Shown here: positions 1-9,047 of the stretch, piece by piece
How the letters are laid out: each line of letters opens with the position of its first letter
Numbering within the stretch: position 1 is the stretch's first letter
Assembly: GCF_017309185.1 (NCBI RefSeq)
Contig: NZ_JAEKJZ010000001.1
Span: 2,604,001-2,668,000, forward strand
Source of the DNA: Roseibium aggregatum
Lineage (GTDB): Bacteria; Pseudomonadota; Alphaproteobacteria; Rhizobiales; Stappiaceae
DNA length: 64,000 nucleotides
Direction of reading: 5' to 3'
The notes under the pieces: model-generated
What the model saw: the letters and a program-made list of their open reading frames with translations, nothing else
Told to the model about the DNA's origin: nothing
Database searches by the model: none
Translations under genes and position numbers: made by a program

Positions 1-2
1 TC

Positions 3-1139
3 CTCATGGAAGAATCGACGCTCGAACAGTTCCGGGACATTCTGGCGGGACTCGATCCCGAAGACGCCACCGAAATCCTGAACGAATTTCCGGAAGATGT
101 TGCCGACGAATTGGCGGCGCGCCTGCCGGACGTTGAAGAGATCTCCACCCGCGCCGGCTATGCCGACGATTCCGCCGGGCGGGTCATGGCCCGAAAATTC
201 GTCGCGTTGCCGGAGAACTGCACCACAGGCGAGGCCGTCACGCAAATGCGTGAGGAAGCGGACCGGATCCGCAAGATCTTCACGGTTTATGTGATCGATG
301 CGGCAGGTAAGCTCACCGGCACGGTCGAAGTCGGAAAGCTGCTTCTCGCCCCCAGGGAAACACCTCTCAAGGACATCATGAACAAGGATGTCATCGCGGT
401 GTCCGCGGATACGGATCAGGAAGAGGTCCTGCGTCTGGCGCGCAAGCGGGACATGCGTACCGTGCCCGTGGTCTCCGCAGACGGGCATCTTGTCGGACGC
501 ATCACCCCCAAGCAGTTGACCCGTATCGCCGCGGACGAGGCCAACGAAGACATGCTGCTGATGAGCGGCGTGTCGGGTGAAGCCCGCTCCGACGACACGA
601 TATTCAGGATTGTCCGGGGCCGTCTTCCCTGGCTTTTGGCCGGACTTGTCGGCGCGAGCATCGCCGCCACGGTGGTTGGTTCGTATGAAGACCAGTTGGC
701 CGAAGCCGCCATTCTCGCCGCCTTCATTCCCGTGACGATGTCCATGGCCGGCAATGCCGGCCTTCAGGCCTCCGCCGTCGCCGTGCAGGGCATCGCCACG
801 GGCGCCCTATGGTCCGGCGATATCTTCTTCCGGCTCTTGAAGGAACTTGTCGCAGCGTTGTTCAACGGAGCGATCGCCGGAGCCATCCTTGGAGGCCTGG
901 TGATGACCGCGTCGCTTGTCGTCCCTCTGGAAGCTCCCTTCCATCTGGCGATCGCCACGTCCCTGTCCCTGTTGTGCGTGACGACTCTCGCTGCAATGGT
1001 CGGCGCGACAATTCCGATTGTCCTCGACAAGATCGGCATCGATCCGGCCATGGCCATAGGAGTGTTCATCACGTCTTCGAACGATGTCCTGGGCGTGCTG
1101 ATCTTCTTCCTGATGGCAACGACATTTTACATCACATGA
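3..1139 (+). CDS. mgtE: Magnesium transporter MgtE (5'-truncated by window edge)
   Basis: MgtE is an inner-membrane Mg2+ channel gated by its cytosolic domains. About 377 residues are visible: the end of the MgtE N domain (LDPEDATEILNEFP repeats), two CBS domains (about residues 65-180), then a C-terminal membrane domain of about five helices from residue 205, including the conserved MSMAGNAGLQ stretch. Family members are usually about 450 residues, so the true start lies upstream; the ATG at position 6 is only the first in-window methionine and the frame is open to the edge. It is convergent with the ATP12 gene. No regulatory element is visible. Confidence 0.93.
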   Translation, partial: LMEESTLEQFRDILAGLDPEDATEILNEFPEDVADELAARLPDVEEISTRAGYADDSAGRVMARKFVALPENCTTGEAVTQMREEADRIRKIFTVYVIDAAGKLTGTVEVGKLLLAPRETPLKDIMNKDVIAVSADTDQEEVLRLARKRDMRTVPVVSADGHLVGRITPKQLTRIAADEANEDMLLMSGVSGEARSDDTIFRIVRGRLPWLLAGLVGASIAATVVGSYEDQLAEAAILAAFIPVTMSMAGNAGLQASAVAVQGIATGALWSGDIFFRLLKELVAALFNGAIAGAILGGLVMTASLVVPLEAPFHLAIATSLSLLCVTTLAAMVGATIPIVLDKIGIDPAMAIGVFITSSNDVLGVLIFFLMATTFYIT

Positions 1140-1184
1140 GAGTTTTGCGGCCGCGCCGCCTCCTGCCGGCGAGGCCTAGCCGCC

Positions 1185-1958
1185 TCACCCGTCCTTGAGG
1201 ACCAGCACCGCCGCTTCGAACTCGGTTTTCTTGCGTGCGCGAAGTTGCGCGGCCTCGGCGTCTTCGCCCCAGCGCTCGATGTTGAAATCCTCCTCGACAT
1301 GCGCAGCCTTCCAGGCCGCGTCCGCGTCGAGATATGATTCTCTCACAGCAAGCGCCAAGAGAGCTGAACCTGTCAGGCCCGTGATTGTATGGAGCGCTGC
1401 GAGACGCAAGGGCGTTTCATCCGCCAGCCGCTCCCCGAAAGCCCGCAACACGGTTTCCGGCTGCGGCTTGTGAATGATCCCCTCGATCAGGACAAAGCGT
1501 CCGTCAAGCAGACGGCCTGCCCATTCGACCACCGGATCCCACAAACTCGCTTGTGTTTGAACCAGACTTTCAGGATCATCCGCCCGATAGCAGAGCGCAT
1601 CGTTCCCGGCATACCGGACAATGTCCTCGACAACCTCCCGGAAACGATCGCGGACGGCGTCCTGTGCGGAATTCGCAATCCGCGTCAACGGCATGCGCAC
1701 CGGGTCGATTTCCGTTTCCTGTGCGTCCCACTCCGCGGCAACCGCGGCTGCGAGCGTTTCGGTCGGCAGGAGCAGCGTCGCCTTGGCCGGCGTCTTGACA
1801 GTACGGCCGTCCAGGTGGATCGCAAAGCCGTCTTTCCCCGCGACATAAGTCACGTCCTTGTAAAACCTCTTGGGCAGTTCACGTTTGGACAGCTCACGTG
1901 CACGCTGTTCCGGATCTTTTGACAACTCCTCATTCGAAGCTTCAAGAAAATCGCGCAT
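1185..1958 (-). CDS. ATP12 family F1-ATPase assembly chaperone
   Basis: A 257-residue protein that matches the ATP12 family, the chaperone that protects the F1 alpha subunit before assembly of the ATP synthase hexamer in mitochondria and alphaproteobacteria. Visible marks are the N-terminal KRFYKDVTY segment, the HLDGRTVKTPAK motif, the EWDAQ box and the MPLTRIANSA motif. It starts in a TAATG overlap with the stop of the upstream HAD phosphatase gene, so the two are probably translated from one message. The length is normal for the family. The role is taken from family knowledge; the call is firm. Confidence 0.92.
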   Translation of the reverse strand: MRDFLEASNEELSKDPEQRARELSKRELPKRFYKDVTYVAGKDGFAIHLDGRTVKTPAKATLLLPTETLAAAVAAEWDAQETEIDPVRMPLTRIANSAQDAVRDRFREVVEDIVRYAGNDALCYRADDPESLVQTQASLWDPVVEWAGRLLDGRFVLIEGIIHKPQPETVLRAFGERLADETPLRLAALHTITGLTGSALLALAVRESYLDADAAWKAAHVEEDFNIERWGEDAEAAQLRARKKTEFEAAVLVLKDG

Positions 1959-2638
1959 TAGACTGTTTCCTCGTCGAATTTAAACAATTCCGCGACTGCC
2001 TGATCCAGCTCTTCGAAGCTGTCGACGATCAGTTCCGCCCCTTCCGCGTTCAAGCGGGTGCTCTCATGATAGCCCCACGTGACACCAATTGCATGAGCCC
2101 CTGCCTCTCTCGCCATGGTCATATCGAAGCCGGTGTCGCCGAGCATGACGGTGCGGCCCGGCTCCGCACCGGTTTCCGCCATGGCCCGAAAAATCATGTC
2201 CGGATGCGGTTTGGAAGGAGAAGTGTCGGCCGTCTGGATGGTTGCAAACATGCCGTGCAGATCGTGGACCTCCTGCATGTGCCTAACGCCCCTCAGAGCC
2301 TTGCCCGTGGCAATGCCCAGCAGGACATCTTCGCGGGCGTGAAAACGCTCGATCGCCTCCCTGGCGCCGGGATACAGCGGATCGATCTCAAGGCCCTGCT
2401 CCCGCCGGCTGAATTTGGACTGCCGATAGGCGTCCGCCATCATCGCCACCTTGTCCTGATACGCCGGGCCAACCAGATCCGAGAACGCCTCCTCCAATGA
2501 CCGTCCGACAATGGAAAGAGCCCTCTGACGGTCCGGCATCGGCAGGCCGGCGGCGTCAAACCCAACCTGCAATCCGTGAAGAATGCTGTTTTGGCTGTCG
2601 ACCAGCGTGCCGTCGACGTCAAAAATGATGAGATACAT
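1958..2638 (-). CDS. HAD-IA family hydrolase (phosphoglycolate phosphatase-like)
   Basis: A 226-residue haloacid dehalogenase superfamily phosphatase. The N-terminal DVDGT motif supplies the nucleophile Asp7 and acid/base Asp9; motif II lies in GIATGKA and motifs III/IV in KPHPDM and MLGDTGFDM. The helical cap after the first motif fits subclass IA, which includes phosphoglycolate phosphatases (Gph). The substrate cannot be told from sequence. It is the first gene of a pair with the ATP12 chaperone, sharing one base of stop and start, an arrangement often seen in alphaproteobacteria. Confidence 0.9.
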   Translation of the reverse strand: MYLIIFDVDGTLVDSQNSILHGLQVGFDAAGLPMPDRQRALSIVGRSLEEAFSDLVGPAYQDKVAMMADAYRQSKFSRREQGLEIDPLYPGAREAIERFHAREDVLLGIATGKALRGVRHMQEVHDLHGMFATIQTADTSPSKPHPDMIFRAMAETGAEPGRTVMLGDTGFDMTMAREAGAHAIGVTWGYHESTRLNAEGAELIVDSFEELDQAVAELFKFDEETV

Positions 2639-2985
2639 GAATTATCCAGCTTCCAGTTAGCGGCTTTCGCATGTGACCGGTTTTGCACCGGGGGTCAAGA
2701 GTTGCCGCCTCGTCTCGTCCGATCGGCAATTCGTTCCCACGCTGCGACATATCGACTGCCGAACTTGGGATATCCGCGATTTCAAATTACCTGCCCGAAA
2801 TTCGCCGCTTTAAGATGGTTAGCGAACATATTACCGGGCGCAGGCACGTAAACCGATTGGTTACCATGACCCGCGATACTTGCGTGTGCTGGTGGGGATG
2901 ATCGCTTGGGGCAAGTTTGTCGCCAAAGAATACGGAACACGGAACGCAGCATGACCGGCTGCGCGAAAACGATGGTTTTGTCTGA
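2639..2985. other. Divergent intergenic region without a recognisable gene
   Basis: This 347-base gap separates the divergent HAD/ATP12 pair (minus) from the DUF2778 gene (plus). It must hold promoters for both. I see no convincing sigma-70 pair, RNA gene or hairpin terminator, and the short open frames here lack coding character. Confidence 0.5.
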
Positions 2986-4227
2986 ATGACTCAGAAGAAG
3001 CAGCCCCCCGCCCGCATGGGGTCGAAAACACCCTCCAAAAACGGACGGATGCCCTACGCCCTTCTTTCCGGTGTAACTCTGCTGATTTTCGCTCTTGCCA
3101 TGGCTGCCATGTTAATGGAACCGGCTCTCGCGCCCTCTCATGTCGCGAGCCTGGCATCGACACCTGAAAACGCCTCTCTTTCCCGCCTGGAAACGGCCCG
3201 GACAGTTAAAGACGCGATTGTGCCGCTTCGGGCTGTGACGCCGGACGCAGGCAGCCTCGCAGACAGGCAGCCAGCCGGTCCGGACCTCAAAGCGATCAAG
3301 GCAGCGGAAGCCCGGGAGACCGCCAAGGAAACGCTCGTCCGAAAACTCGCCAGACTAAGGCTTGCCGGCAGTCTTCTGGCCGCTCAGGCTGCCTCGAAAA
3401 CCCGTATCGCGAAAGAACATGCCGGCGCCTTTGACATTGCCCTGGCAACCTCAGGCGAACCGGACACCCGCGCAGAACGCTCCACAACCGTGTCCGCGCT
3501 TCTCGGCGACGACGCGCAGGCCGGTGCGGAAACCGGCATTGTCGCGGCACTGGAAGAAACGGCGGTCGCTGAACTGGAAGCCGAGCTTCCCTCAAACTCC
3601 GGAACCATCGTCCCGCCGGCTCCCGGCATCAAGCCTGAACCGCCGCGCCGCGCCGTCGCAGAACCGTCGAAGGACAAGGACCGTAAGGCCAAGGCACCGG
3701 TCCTTGCCTATGCAACCCCCGGAAACCCGGACGATGAGGACGGGGGTGTCTTCAGCGGCCTCGGCAAGCTTTTCGGCGGCGGAGGCATTGCCACCCGTAG
3801 AAAGGGTGTGGCGATTTACGACATCAGCGCGGCAACCGTGCACATGCCGGACGGAACGAAGCTGGAAGCTCATTCGGGTATAGGGCACCGGATGGACAAT
3901 CCGAAGTACGCCCATGTACGGATGCTTGGCCCGACCCCCCCGAACGTCTACAAGCTCCGCATGCGGGAGCGCCGCTTCCACGGTGTCGAAGCCATCCGGA
4001 TGCTGCCCTACGACAAGGCGGCCATGAAGGGGCGCGACGGCATGCTGACCCATACCAGGCTCCTGCGCAACTCCATCGGCTCCCACGGCTGCGTGGCATT
4101 CAAGGACTACAAGAAGTTCCTGACCGCCTTCAAAACAGGCAAGGTCAAGACGATGATCGTCGTGCCGTCCATGAACAAGCTGCCGTCTTACATGGCCATG
4201 CTGGAGCGCCACACCGGCGCCTCTTAA
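2986..4227 (+). CDS. Tlde1-domain (DUF2778) L,D-transpeptidase-like envelope protein
   Basis: A 413-residue protein with one N-terminal membrane segment (about residues 24-44), a long low-complexity Ala/Glu/Pro-rich linker to about residue 255, a glycine-rich GGGG patch, and a C-terminal DUF2778/Tlde1 domain. The domain carries HSGIGHRMDNP and the catalytic-type motif GSHGCVAF with His367 and Cys369, as in L,D-transpeptidase folds that cut or exchange peptidoglycan tetrapeptides. Tlde1 is known as a type VI secretion effector, but no secretion or immunity gene lies nearby, and the anchored form suggests a resident cell-wall enzyme. The substrate is inferred. Confidence 0.75.
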   Translation: MTQKKQPPARMGSKTPSKNGRMPYALLSGVTLLIFALAMAAMLMEPALAPSHVASLASTPENASLSRLETARTVKDAIVPLRAVTPDAGSLADRQPAGPDLKAIKAAEARETAKETLVRKLARLRLAGSLLAAQAASKTRIAKEHAGAFDIALATSGEPDTRAERSTTVSALLGDDAQAGAETGIVAALEETAVAELEAELPSNSGTIVPPAPGIKPEPPRRAVAEPSKDKDRKAKAPVLAYATPGNPDDEDGGVFSGLGKLFGGGGIATRRKGVAIYDISAATVHMPDGTKLEAHSGIGHRMDNPKYAHVRMLGPTPPNVYKLRMRERRFHGVEAIRMLPYDKAAMKGRDGMLTHTRLLRNSIGSHGCVAFKDYKKFLTAFKTGKVKTMIVVPSMNKLPSYMAMLERHTGAS

Positions 4228-4300
4228 GTGGCTTGCAGCCGGTCGGGGGATTGGCTATGCCGGGGGAGATCCCTCTTTTCCGCCCGCACCGGAGCCCTTC

Positions 4301-4471
4301 TTGACCAAGATCGTCCTGCTGCTGCTGTTTCTGATTGCCGCAATCCAGGTGATCAAGCCTCTCGGATGGCCTGGTCTGAAGAAGCGGTCAGACGCCTGGA
4401 AGCTTGTCGCGGGTGTGATGGGCTTCACCTTCGCATCGCTGGTACTGAGCGCCTTGTTTCAGGGGGTATGA
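4301..4471 (+). CDS. Small membrane protein, TTG start, function unknown
   Basis: A 56-codon frame that begins with TTG after a GGAG ribosome-binding site seven bases upstream. The product has a hydrophobic stretch of about 16 residues at the N terminus (MTKIVLLLLFLIAAIQ), a short basic loop with KPLGWPGLKKR, and a second hydrophobic segment. The two-helix layout and the KPLGWPGL motif resemble small conserved hypothetical proteins I associate with rhizobia-related bacteria, though I cannot confirm this by search. No function can be assigned. It lies between the DUF2778 gene and the kinase-like gene on the same strand. Confidence 0.6.
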   Translation: MTKIVLLLLFLIAAIQVIKPLGWPGLKKRSDAWKLVAGVMGFTFASLVLSALFQGV

Positions 4472-4516
4472 CCCAGGAGCGCGCGCTGTTTCCCGCGGCC
4501 TGACTGGTAGGTCGAC

Positions 4517-5017
4517 ATGTTCAAGACCCCTCCGGCAACCCTATTCATGCTGTGCGGCAAGGTTGCTTCAGGAAAGTCAACCTTGGCGGACCGCCTGGCC
4601 TCCACTCACAACACCGTTCTCTTGCGCGAGGACTTCTGGCTCTCCAGCCTCTACGGTGAGGAACTGAAGACACTGCGAGACTACGTGAAGTTTTCCGCGC
4701 GTCTCAAGCAGGCGATGGCATCATATATCGTCGCGCTGTTGAAAAGCGGAACCTCTGTCGTTCTCGACTTTCCGGCAAATACGAAAGATGACAGGCTCTG
4801 GATGCAGGAACTCATCGACAGAGCCGAGTGTCTTCACCAGCTCCACTATCTGGACGTTCCTGACGAGATATGCTTGTCGCGGCTCGGGCAGCGCAACGCA
4901 TCGGGCGAACACGAGTTTTCGGTGACCGAGGACCAGTTTGAGCGCATAGCCGAGCATTTCCAGCCCCCCTCCGAAGACGAGCGCTTCAACATCATGGTTC
5001 ACCGGGTTTCAGTCTGA
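4517..5017 (+). CDS. P-loop NTPase, AAA_33/zeta-toxin-like kinase family
   Basis: A 166-residue single-domain protein with a Walker A loop GKVASGKST (residues 14-22), an LLREDFW segment that resembles the substrate-binding part of small-molecule kinases, the hydrophobic strand VVLDFPANT, and a lid-like DEICLSRLGQRN arginine segment. This pattern fits the AAA_33 group of ATP-dependent kinases (zeta toxin, chloramphenicol phosphotransferase, gluconate kinase relatives). The phosphorylated substrate is not evident. No antitoxin-like partner adjoins it. It ends 15 bases before the convergent rluC gene. Confidence 0.75.
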   Translation: MFKTPPATLFMLCGKVASGKSTLADRLASTHNTVLLREDFWLSSLYGEELKTLRDYVKFSARLKQAMASYIVALLKSGTSVVLDFPANTKDDRLWMQELIDRAECLHQLHYLDVPDEICLSRLGQRNASGEHEFSVTEDQFERIAEHFQPPSEDERFNIMVHRVSV

Positions 5018-5032
5018 AAGTTGAAAGCAGAC

Positions 5033-6064
5033 CTACCGCCTGATCAGGTCCTCGTCGGGATCGTCAACTTCCGGGTCGTAATCGGAGGCATCGAAACCCA
5101 GCAGGTTCCAGGTCTGCTGCATGTGCGGCGGCAGTGGCGCGGAGACATCGATCGTGCCGTGGCCCGAGGGGTGCGGGATGACGATCCGGCGCGCCAGCAG
5201 ATGCAGCCGGTTCTGTATGCCGCCCGGCAATTCCCAGTTCTCGATATTGAAATACTTGTCGTCGCCAATGATCGGATGGCCGATGTGGGCAGCATGGGCG
5301 CGCAATTGGTGTGTGCGACCGGTGATCGGTTTCATGGTCACCCAGGAGAGCTTTTGCGCGGATTGCTCGAACACGGAATAAAGCGAGACCGCGTGTTGCG
5401 CCTCGTCCTCTCCCTGGCGAACCACCTGCATGCGTTCCTCGCCCTCGTTACGGGCCAGGAAGGTCGAAATGCGGCCTTGCTTGGGCTTGGGAACGCCGGC
5501 CAGCATCGCCCAGTAAATCTTGCGCGTGTTGCGGTGGCGGAAGGCCTTGGTGAGTTCCTGCGCCGCCTGGCGCGTGCGCGCGACCAGAATGATGCCCGAT
5601 GTCTCCCTGTCCAGGCGATGCACCAGCCGCGGCTTGTTGCCTTTACGGTCGGTATAGGCGTCCAGCATGCCGTCCAGGTGCCGTTTGAGGCCCGAGCCGC
5701 CCTGGACCGCAAGGCCGGCCGGCTTGTTCAGGACCATGACCTGGTTGTCCTCGAAAAGCAGCATCTCTTCGATGGCTTTCCTGTCGTCGGCGATCAGTTT
5801 GGTGGATTTCGGTCTGGCGTTTTTCTTGTCGTCCGCCGGAAGCTCCACGCCAAGCGGCGGAATACGAACCGTCTGCCCCTTGGCGATCCTGGTGTTTGCT
5901 TCCACACGCTTGCCGTCCACACGCACCTGACCCGTGCGCAATAGTTTCTGGAGACGGCCAAATCCGAGACCCGGATAGTGGGCCTTGAACCAACGGTCCA
6001 GCCGCATGCCCGCCTCATCGGCGGTCACCTGTTTCTGTTCGATCGCGGACATTTTTTGACTCAA
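5033..6064 (-). CDS. rluC: RluA-family pseudouridine synthase (RluC-like)
   Basis: Makes pseudouridine in rRNA; the RluC/RluD branch modifies 23S rRNA. The 343-residue protein has an N-terminal S4 RNA-binding domain (about residues 18-75, MRLDRWFKAHYPG) followed by the catalytic domain with HRLDRETSG, where Asp152 is the expected nucleophile, and the late RTHQLRAHAAHIGHPI motif. A start four codons later (MSAIEQK) is possible. The exact target uridines are inferred from similarity. It is convergent with the kinase-like gene and lies downstream of crcB. Confidence 0.92.
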   Translation of the reverse strand: MSQKMSAIEQKQVTADEAGMRLDRWFKAHYPGLGFGRLQKLLRTGQVRVDGKRVEANTRIAKGQTVRIPPLGVELPADDKKNARPKSTKLIADDRKAIEEMLLFEDNQVMVLNKPAGLAVQGGSGLKRHLDGMLDAYTDRKGNKPRLVHRLDRETSGIILVARTRQAAQELTKAFRHRNTRKIYWAMLAGVPKPKQGRISTFLARNEGEERMQVVRQGEDEAQHAVSLYSVFEQSAQKLSWVTMKPITGRTHQLRAHAAHIGHPIIGDDKYFNIENWELPGGIQNRLHLLARRIVIPHPSGHGTIDVSAPLPPHMQQTWNLLGFDASDYDPEVDDPDEDLIRR

Positions 6065-6184
6065 GCTTGGCTGACTGTCAGCTCATGTTGCAGCGTCCAT
6101 GATTGCCTGCGGTGGACGCCCCGGATCTCGCCCGGAATGGTTCCGCTGCGTATAGGCAACTTTCCCTTCGAAGGAAAGGGAAAC

Positions 6185-6568
6185 TTACGGCCCGAACTGT
6201 CGCATGATCATGAGGCCGGCGAAGACCGCGACAATCGACAGGAACACGGACGCCAGCACGTAACCAAGCGCCAGATGCGTGTCGCCGCGCTCCCAGAGGA
6301 CCGAGGTGTCGAGAGAAAAGGCCGAGAAGGTGGTGAACCCGCCGAGTACACCGGTGGCAACGAAATAGCGCAGATCCTGCAATTGAGCGCTGCCGTGCTT
6401 GACCAGCCAGCCAATGAAGAGCCCCATGATCAGGGAGCCGAGGACGTTTACGGTGAGCGTTCCAACCGGGAACCCCGGACCGAACAGTCTCAGCGTCACC
6501 ATCGACACCAGATGCCGCCCACCGGCTCCAAGACCGCCCCCCAGCATGACGAGAATAAGATGCTTCAA
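6185..6568 (-). CDS. crcB: Fluoride ion channel CrcB
   Basis: CrcB/Fluc proteins form dual-topology dimeric channels that export fluoride. The product shows four hydrophobic segments and family motifs GGGLGAGGRH, TLTVNVLGS and the central GVLGGFTTFSAFSLD. I place the start at a TTG (MKHLILVML) preceded by AGGTGG, giving 127 residues, the usual family length; an upstream start at 6604 would add 12 residues without similarity. No fluoride riboswitch was recognised in the short upstream gap. It is followed by rluC, a pairing seen in other alphaproteobacteria. Confidence 0.9.
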   Translation of the reverse strand: MKHLILVMLGGGLGAGGRHLVSMVTLRLFGPGFPVGTLTVNVLGSLIMGLFIGWLVKHGSAQLQDLRYFVATGVLGGFTTFSAFSLDTSVLWERGDTHLALGYVLASVFLSIVAVFAGLMIMRQFGP

Positions 6569-6668
6569 ATCTGGCCCACCTGTGCGCAACCGTTTCACCG
6601 GCAAGCCTATTTTTGCATCGCGGGACCGTCAAGACATCGCCGTGACATCTCGTGCGAACGCGCCGGCC

Positions 6669-9047
6669 TCAAACCTCCCGCGCAACATGGGCAAAGTCCG
6701 GATAGATGGACCGGATCAGAGCATCGATACGCTCGATCTCCTCGCCGATTTCACTCAGCTTGTCGCGTTCCTCTTCCAGGATCGCCAGCAGGACTTGGGC
6801 GCGCGCCTGGTCGATACGGTGTTGCGGCAACGATCCCCCTTCGGCTGCCGACAAGACGATGTTCACAAGCCGGTCCGCCGCGTGGAGGCGTCCCCAGATG
6901 TAGTCGTGTTCCCGCCACGACCGGTTGAAAAACGCACCGAAACTGTTGAGGGCCTTGCCTTTGAGCTGGAAGCCCTCGGTGAAAAGAGCCGTTGCGTCGC
7001 CCGGACTGATCCGGTCCACGAGTATTTCGGTAACCTCCGCAAAGTCATTGCGCTGAAGAACTGGAAAGGTGATGAGATCGTAGAAGCCGAAACCGACATA
7101 GGAGCGCATCAGGGATTTGTGGTGTGCCGGTTCGAGAAGGTCTTGCGCGGTTTCGGCAAAAATCTCGTCATGCAGCCGATCCAGGTCCGCCAGCCCCATC
7201 ATGGATGTGAGGGTTCTGATCATAGGAGCGACATGGCTGGAAACGGCTGCCGATCCGCTTTCGATATCCACCAGAAAGCGCTCCACCTGATCCCGGCATT
7301 TTCCGCCGTAAAACCGGTCGCTCCAACGCCACCGCAAATGATCTATCTGCTCATAAAGCGTCGCTTTCAACCGATCGAGAGCGGCAGTGTCCGGCGGCAA
7401 ATCACTGCTGGCTGGTCGATCGCGATAAAACCCGTTCAACCTGCGGATCACAAACCGCAGGCGTCGAACCCGGTAGTCCACGTCGAGCCCGCGCAACAAG
7501 GCCACCACATCAGGGTCGGTTCGGCCCATATCCTTGCTGCCGGCCGAAGCCAATGCGATGAAGTGCCGCGAATATATGGAGAGAATATCCTCTTCAAGTC
7601 GTTCCCGATCCCCTGTAACACCCAGGCGAACGGTGAGCTTGGCAAGCCGGTCGGCCAGCGCGTGCAACTTCAGAGACTGGTAATTGAGGAAAGCAAAACC
7701 GGCCTGTTCGAACGCCGCAACGGTTGCTTGCTTTCGGCACTTTGACAAACCTTCGGCGGTCAACGGCTTGCGTCTTGGCAGCAATCCGGCGACCACATCT
7801 TCCACCATCGGGGAAGCGGCATCGACCAATTGCGCCAGCCACCGGCTGCGTCTGTTGTTTTTCTCCAGATCCCGCAAATCGTCACCGACCGGTTCGTTGC
7901 GCGGTATATGCGCCAGCGATGCCAGAATCACCCGGAAAAATCCGGGTATTTCGACCGATCCCGAATGCGGCGGCGGCTCGACCGGCGAAGGGTCGATGTA
8001 GATGAGGCGCCGGGAGACCTCCCTCGCGGCAGGCCTGTCCCGAATGACACTGATGACCGGAGCGAACGGCTTGTTCATGACGACGCTGCCATCGACGAAA
8101 CAATGCTGGTGCACCGTCTCCGGCGTCAGACCGAAACCCCGCGCGAGAAAGTCGGACCGATGCGGCCAGGACTGGCCCCTGTCGGCAAGCACCCGGTCCA
8201 TCTCCGTCAAGGTCGCCGGCTGAAAGGCCCCTGGAAAGGAGGAAGTCGCACGCGCGGCGAACACCAGTTCCGGGACATGTTCGGCCCCGAACTGGCTGTC
8301 GACATATCCCGGTGTGCGGTGAACGGCATGGAAATTCAGGATCCGCCTGTGATCCCATTCTTCGACAAAGGCGGGATCATCCAGGTGAATACGCCGTTTG
8401 ACGCCATTGTAGTCGGTGATCGTGACGAATAGGTCGAGCGTCTGCCCGGTCGGGATCAGCGTTCGGTTGAACTCACAGTCCTTTTCCATTTCGCGGCAGG
8501 CGTCCAGCATCCATCCGCTGAACCGCTCGCCGGAAAAAGGCGGAGAGAACCACCTGGCCTGCATGAACTGCCGAAGCTTCTCGCGGGTTTCCTGGTTTTT
8601 GATCTGTTTGTCGAGACGGGAGGAAATGAGCTGGTCGAGCACCGGCGAAACCGTCAGCTTCAGGTATCTCGACAAGCCCGACTGCGGCCGGGACAAGCGG
8701 GTGACATCCGCGTTTTTCAGCCAGAGTTCGCTGTGGCTGTCCAAAGGCAGGTCGTGGGCAATCGCCCGCGCCAGCATGATGCCGTTGACCCCACCCGCCG
8801 ATGCGCCGGCGATGGCGTCGACCACGACCCTGATGTCCGCGACCGCCGAGACCAGATCCAGAAGCTCCTTGAAGGCCGCCTGGACGGGCGGAGTGTGCTG
8901 TGCCTCAGGCGCAGCGATTGTTCGGTCGAGCCGCAATGCGGAGGCACGCACGAGGTTCAGGATGTCCCGGCTGACGCCATGCATGTAAACGGCCAGAGAC
9001 ACCCCGCCGTAAAACACAAGCGCAAGTCTGAGTTCGATTTCCTTCAT
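6669..9047 (-). CDS. Patatin-related protein (lipid acyl hydrolase-like, large form)
   Basis: A 792-residue protein with an N-terminal patatin domain: oxyanion-hole strand FYGGVSLAVYMHG (about residues 12-24), nucleophile elbow GASAGG with Ser83, and the dyad aspartate in FVDGSVVMNKPF. A long C-terminal helical part, about residues 380-792, has no motif I can name but fits the large patatin-related bacterial family that carries a DUF3376 region. Patatins hydrolyse phospholipid acyl esters; substrate and location are unknown, and no signal peptide is visible. It sits between rarA and crcB on the same strand, separated by about 100 bases on either side. Confidence 0.85.
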   Translation of the reverse strand: MKEIELRLALVFYGGVSLAVYMHGVSRDILNLVRASALRLDRTIAAPEAQHTPPVQAAFKELLDLVSAVADIRVVVDAIAGASAGGVNGIMLARAIAHDLPLDSHSELWLKNADVTRLSRPQSGLSRYLKLTVSPVLDQLISSRLDKQIKNQETREKLRQFMQARWFSPPFSGERFSGWMLDACREMEKDCEFNRTLIPTGQTLDLFVTITDYNGVKRRIHLDDPAFVEEWDHRRILNFHAVHRTPGYVDSQFGAEHVPELVFAARATSSFPGAFQPATLTEMDRVLADRGQSWPHRSDFLARGFGLTPETVHQHCFVDGSVVMNKPFAPVISVIRDRPAAREVSRRLIYIDPSPVEPPPHSGSVEIPGFFRVILASLAHIPRNEPVGDDLRDLEKNNRRSRWLAQLVDAASPMVEDVVAGLLPRRKPLTAEGLSKCRKQATVAAFEQAGFAFLNYQSLKLHALADRLAKLTVRLGVTGDRERLEEDILSIYSRHFIALASAGSKDMGRTDPDVVALLRGLDVDYRVRRLRFVIRRLNGFYRDRPASSDLPPDTAALDRLKATLYEQIDHLRWRWSDRFYGGKCRDQVERFLVDIESGSAAVSSHVAPMIRTLTSMMGLADLDRLHDEIFAETAQDLLEPAHHKSLMRSYVGFGFYDLITFPVLQRNDFAEVTEILVDRISPGDATALFTEGFQLKGKALNSFGAFFNRSWREHDYIWGRLHAADRLVNIVLSAAEGGSLPQHRIDQARAQVLLAILEEERDKLSEIGEEIERIDALIRSIYPDFAHVAREV

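Noticed and set aside
4517..5017. Toxin-antitoxin module
   Set aside because: No small partner gene adjoins the kinase-like gene; the preceding small protein is membrane-spanning and not antitoxin-like.
6569..6668. Possible fluoride riboswitch ahead of crcB
   Set aside because: The gap is about 100 bases and I could not find the conserved riboswitch core or pseudoknot pairing.
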